Shown piece after piece: positions 5,221 to 5,564 of a stretch of 5,564 nucleotides of DNA. Numbering within the stretch: position 1 is the stretch's first letter; every line of letters starts with the position of its first letter. The notes under the pieces were generated by a model. That model searched no databases. It was given only the letters and a program-made list of their open reading frames with translations, and had not been told where the DNA came from. The position numbers and the translations under genes were made by a program. Source of the stretch: Rhodospirillaceae bacterium (GTDB taxonomy: Bacteria > Pseudomonadota > Alphaproteobacteria > UBA11136); NCBI GenBank assembly GCA_018663165.1, contig JABJES010000147.1:1-5564 (forward strand), in the 5' to 3' direction.

Positions 5221-5564
5221 ATGGAGCCTTCGACAACGGAACTTCTTGATGCAATTACCGATATCGCCCGCAAGGCCGGGGATATCATCATGGAGATTTA
5301 CGGTGGTGAGATCGAAGTCATGACCAAAGCCGATTCTTCACCGGTCACGCTGGCCGATCAGGCAGCGGAAGATTACATCATCCCCGCCTTGGTTGACCTG
5401 ACCCCTGATATTCCCATCGTTGCCGAGGAAGCCGCTTCAGCCGGACAAATCCCGGACATTTCGGGGAGCCGCTTTTGGCTCGTCGATCCCCTCGACGGCA
5501 CCAAGGAATTCATCAGCCGCAACGGTGAATTTACGGTCAATATCGCACTGGTCGAGGACGGCCG
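5221..5564 (+). CDS. cysQ: 3'(2'),5'-bisphosphate nucleotidase CysQ (5' part, cut by window end)
   Basis: The first 114 residues of an inositol monophosphatase-superfamily enzyme. CysQ removes the 3'-phosphate of 3'-phosphoadenosine 5'-phosphate (PAP), a toxic by-product of sulfate activation, giving AMP. Visible marks are the helix with KADSSPVTLADQAAE (36-50), the metal-binding acidic pair in PIVAEE (Glu69, Glu70), and the phosphatase signature WLVDPLDGTKEFISRNGEF (86-104), with Asp89 and Asp92 as Mg ligands and Thr94 beside them. The GTKEFI and NGEFTVNIAL wording separates CysQ from SuhB-type inositol monophosphatases, which read GTxNF. AAGGAA at 5204-5209 is the probable ribosome binding site, 11 bases before ATG 5221. 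The gene starts 31 bases after amrA on the same strand with no terminator between, so it is probably in the amrBA unit. The C-terminal half is outside the window; there is no sign of damage in what is seen. Confidence 0.93.
   Translation, partial: MEPSTTELLDAITDIARKAGDIIMEIYGGEIEVMTKADSSPVTLADQAAEDYIIPALVDLTPDIPIVAEEAASAGQIPDISGSRFWLVDPLDGTKEFISRNGEFTVNIALVEDG

Overview
The window looks like chromosomal DNA from a Gram-negative proteobacterium, most likely an alphaproteobacterium of the Rhodospirillales type. This rests on the style of the genes (b561-type cytochrome, secreted FecR-domain protein, AmmeMemoRadiSam genes, proteobacterial CysQ), moderately GC-rich coding DNA, and a tRNA 3' end of the kind seen in alphaproteobacterial tRNA-Val(GAC). 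No single marker fixes the genus. I see no insertion sequence, CRISPR array, integrase or phage gene.

Layout, left to right. The first 35 bases are the 3' end of a tRNA. A gene for a small diheme b-type membrane cytochrome follows (128-874). After a 220-base non-coding gap comes a 68-residue helical protein of unknown function (1095-1301). Next is an unusually A+T-rich non-coding stretch (about 1384-1560) upstream of a secreted or membrane-anchored FecR-domain protein (1595-2425). That gene ends in a strong intrinsic terminator (2488-2526), which separates it from the convergent amrS gene.

The right half holds the complete AmmeMemoRadiSam set. amrS (radical SAM enzyme) is on the minus strand. 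Divergent from it, amrB (MEMO-like) and amrA (AMMECR1-like) overlap by 23 bases on the plus strand. After a 31-base gap comes cysQ (3'(2'),5'-bisphosphate nucleotidase), cut by the window end. The three Amr proteins are known to co-occur in bacteria and archaea, sometimes fused, and are thought to carry out a shared but unidentified radical-based modification. This is the most interesting system here. It is a named family set with unknown chemistry, not a wholly new discovery.

How the genes relate: amrB, amrA and probably cysQ form one transcription unit, and amrS shares a short divergent control region with it. The cytochrome, the small protein and the FecR protein each look like separate units. 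None has its usual partner in the window: there is no hydrogenase or other dehydrogenase beside the cytochrome, and no FecI sigma factor or TonB receptor beside the FecR protein.
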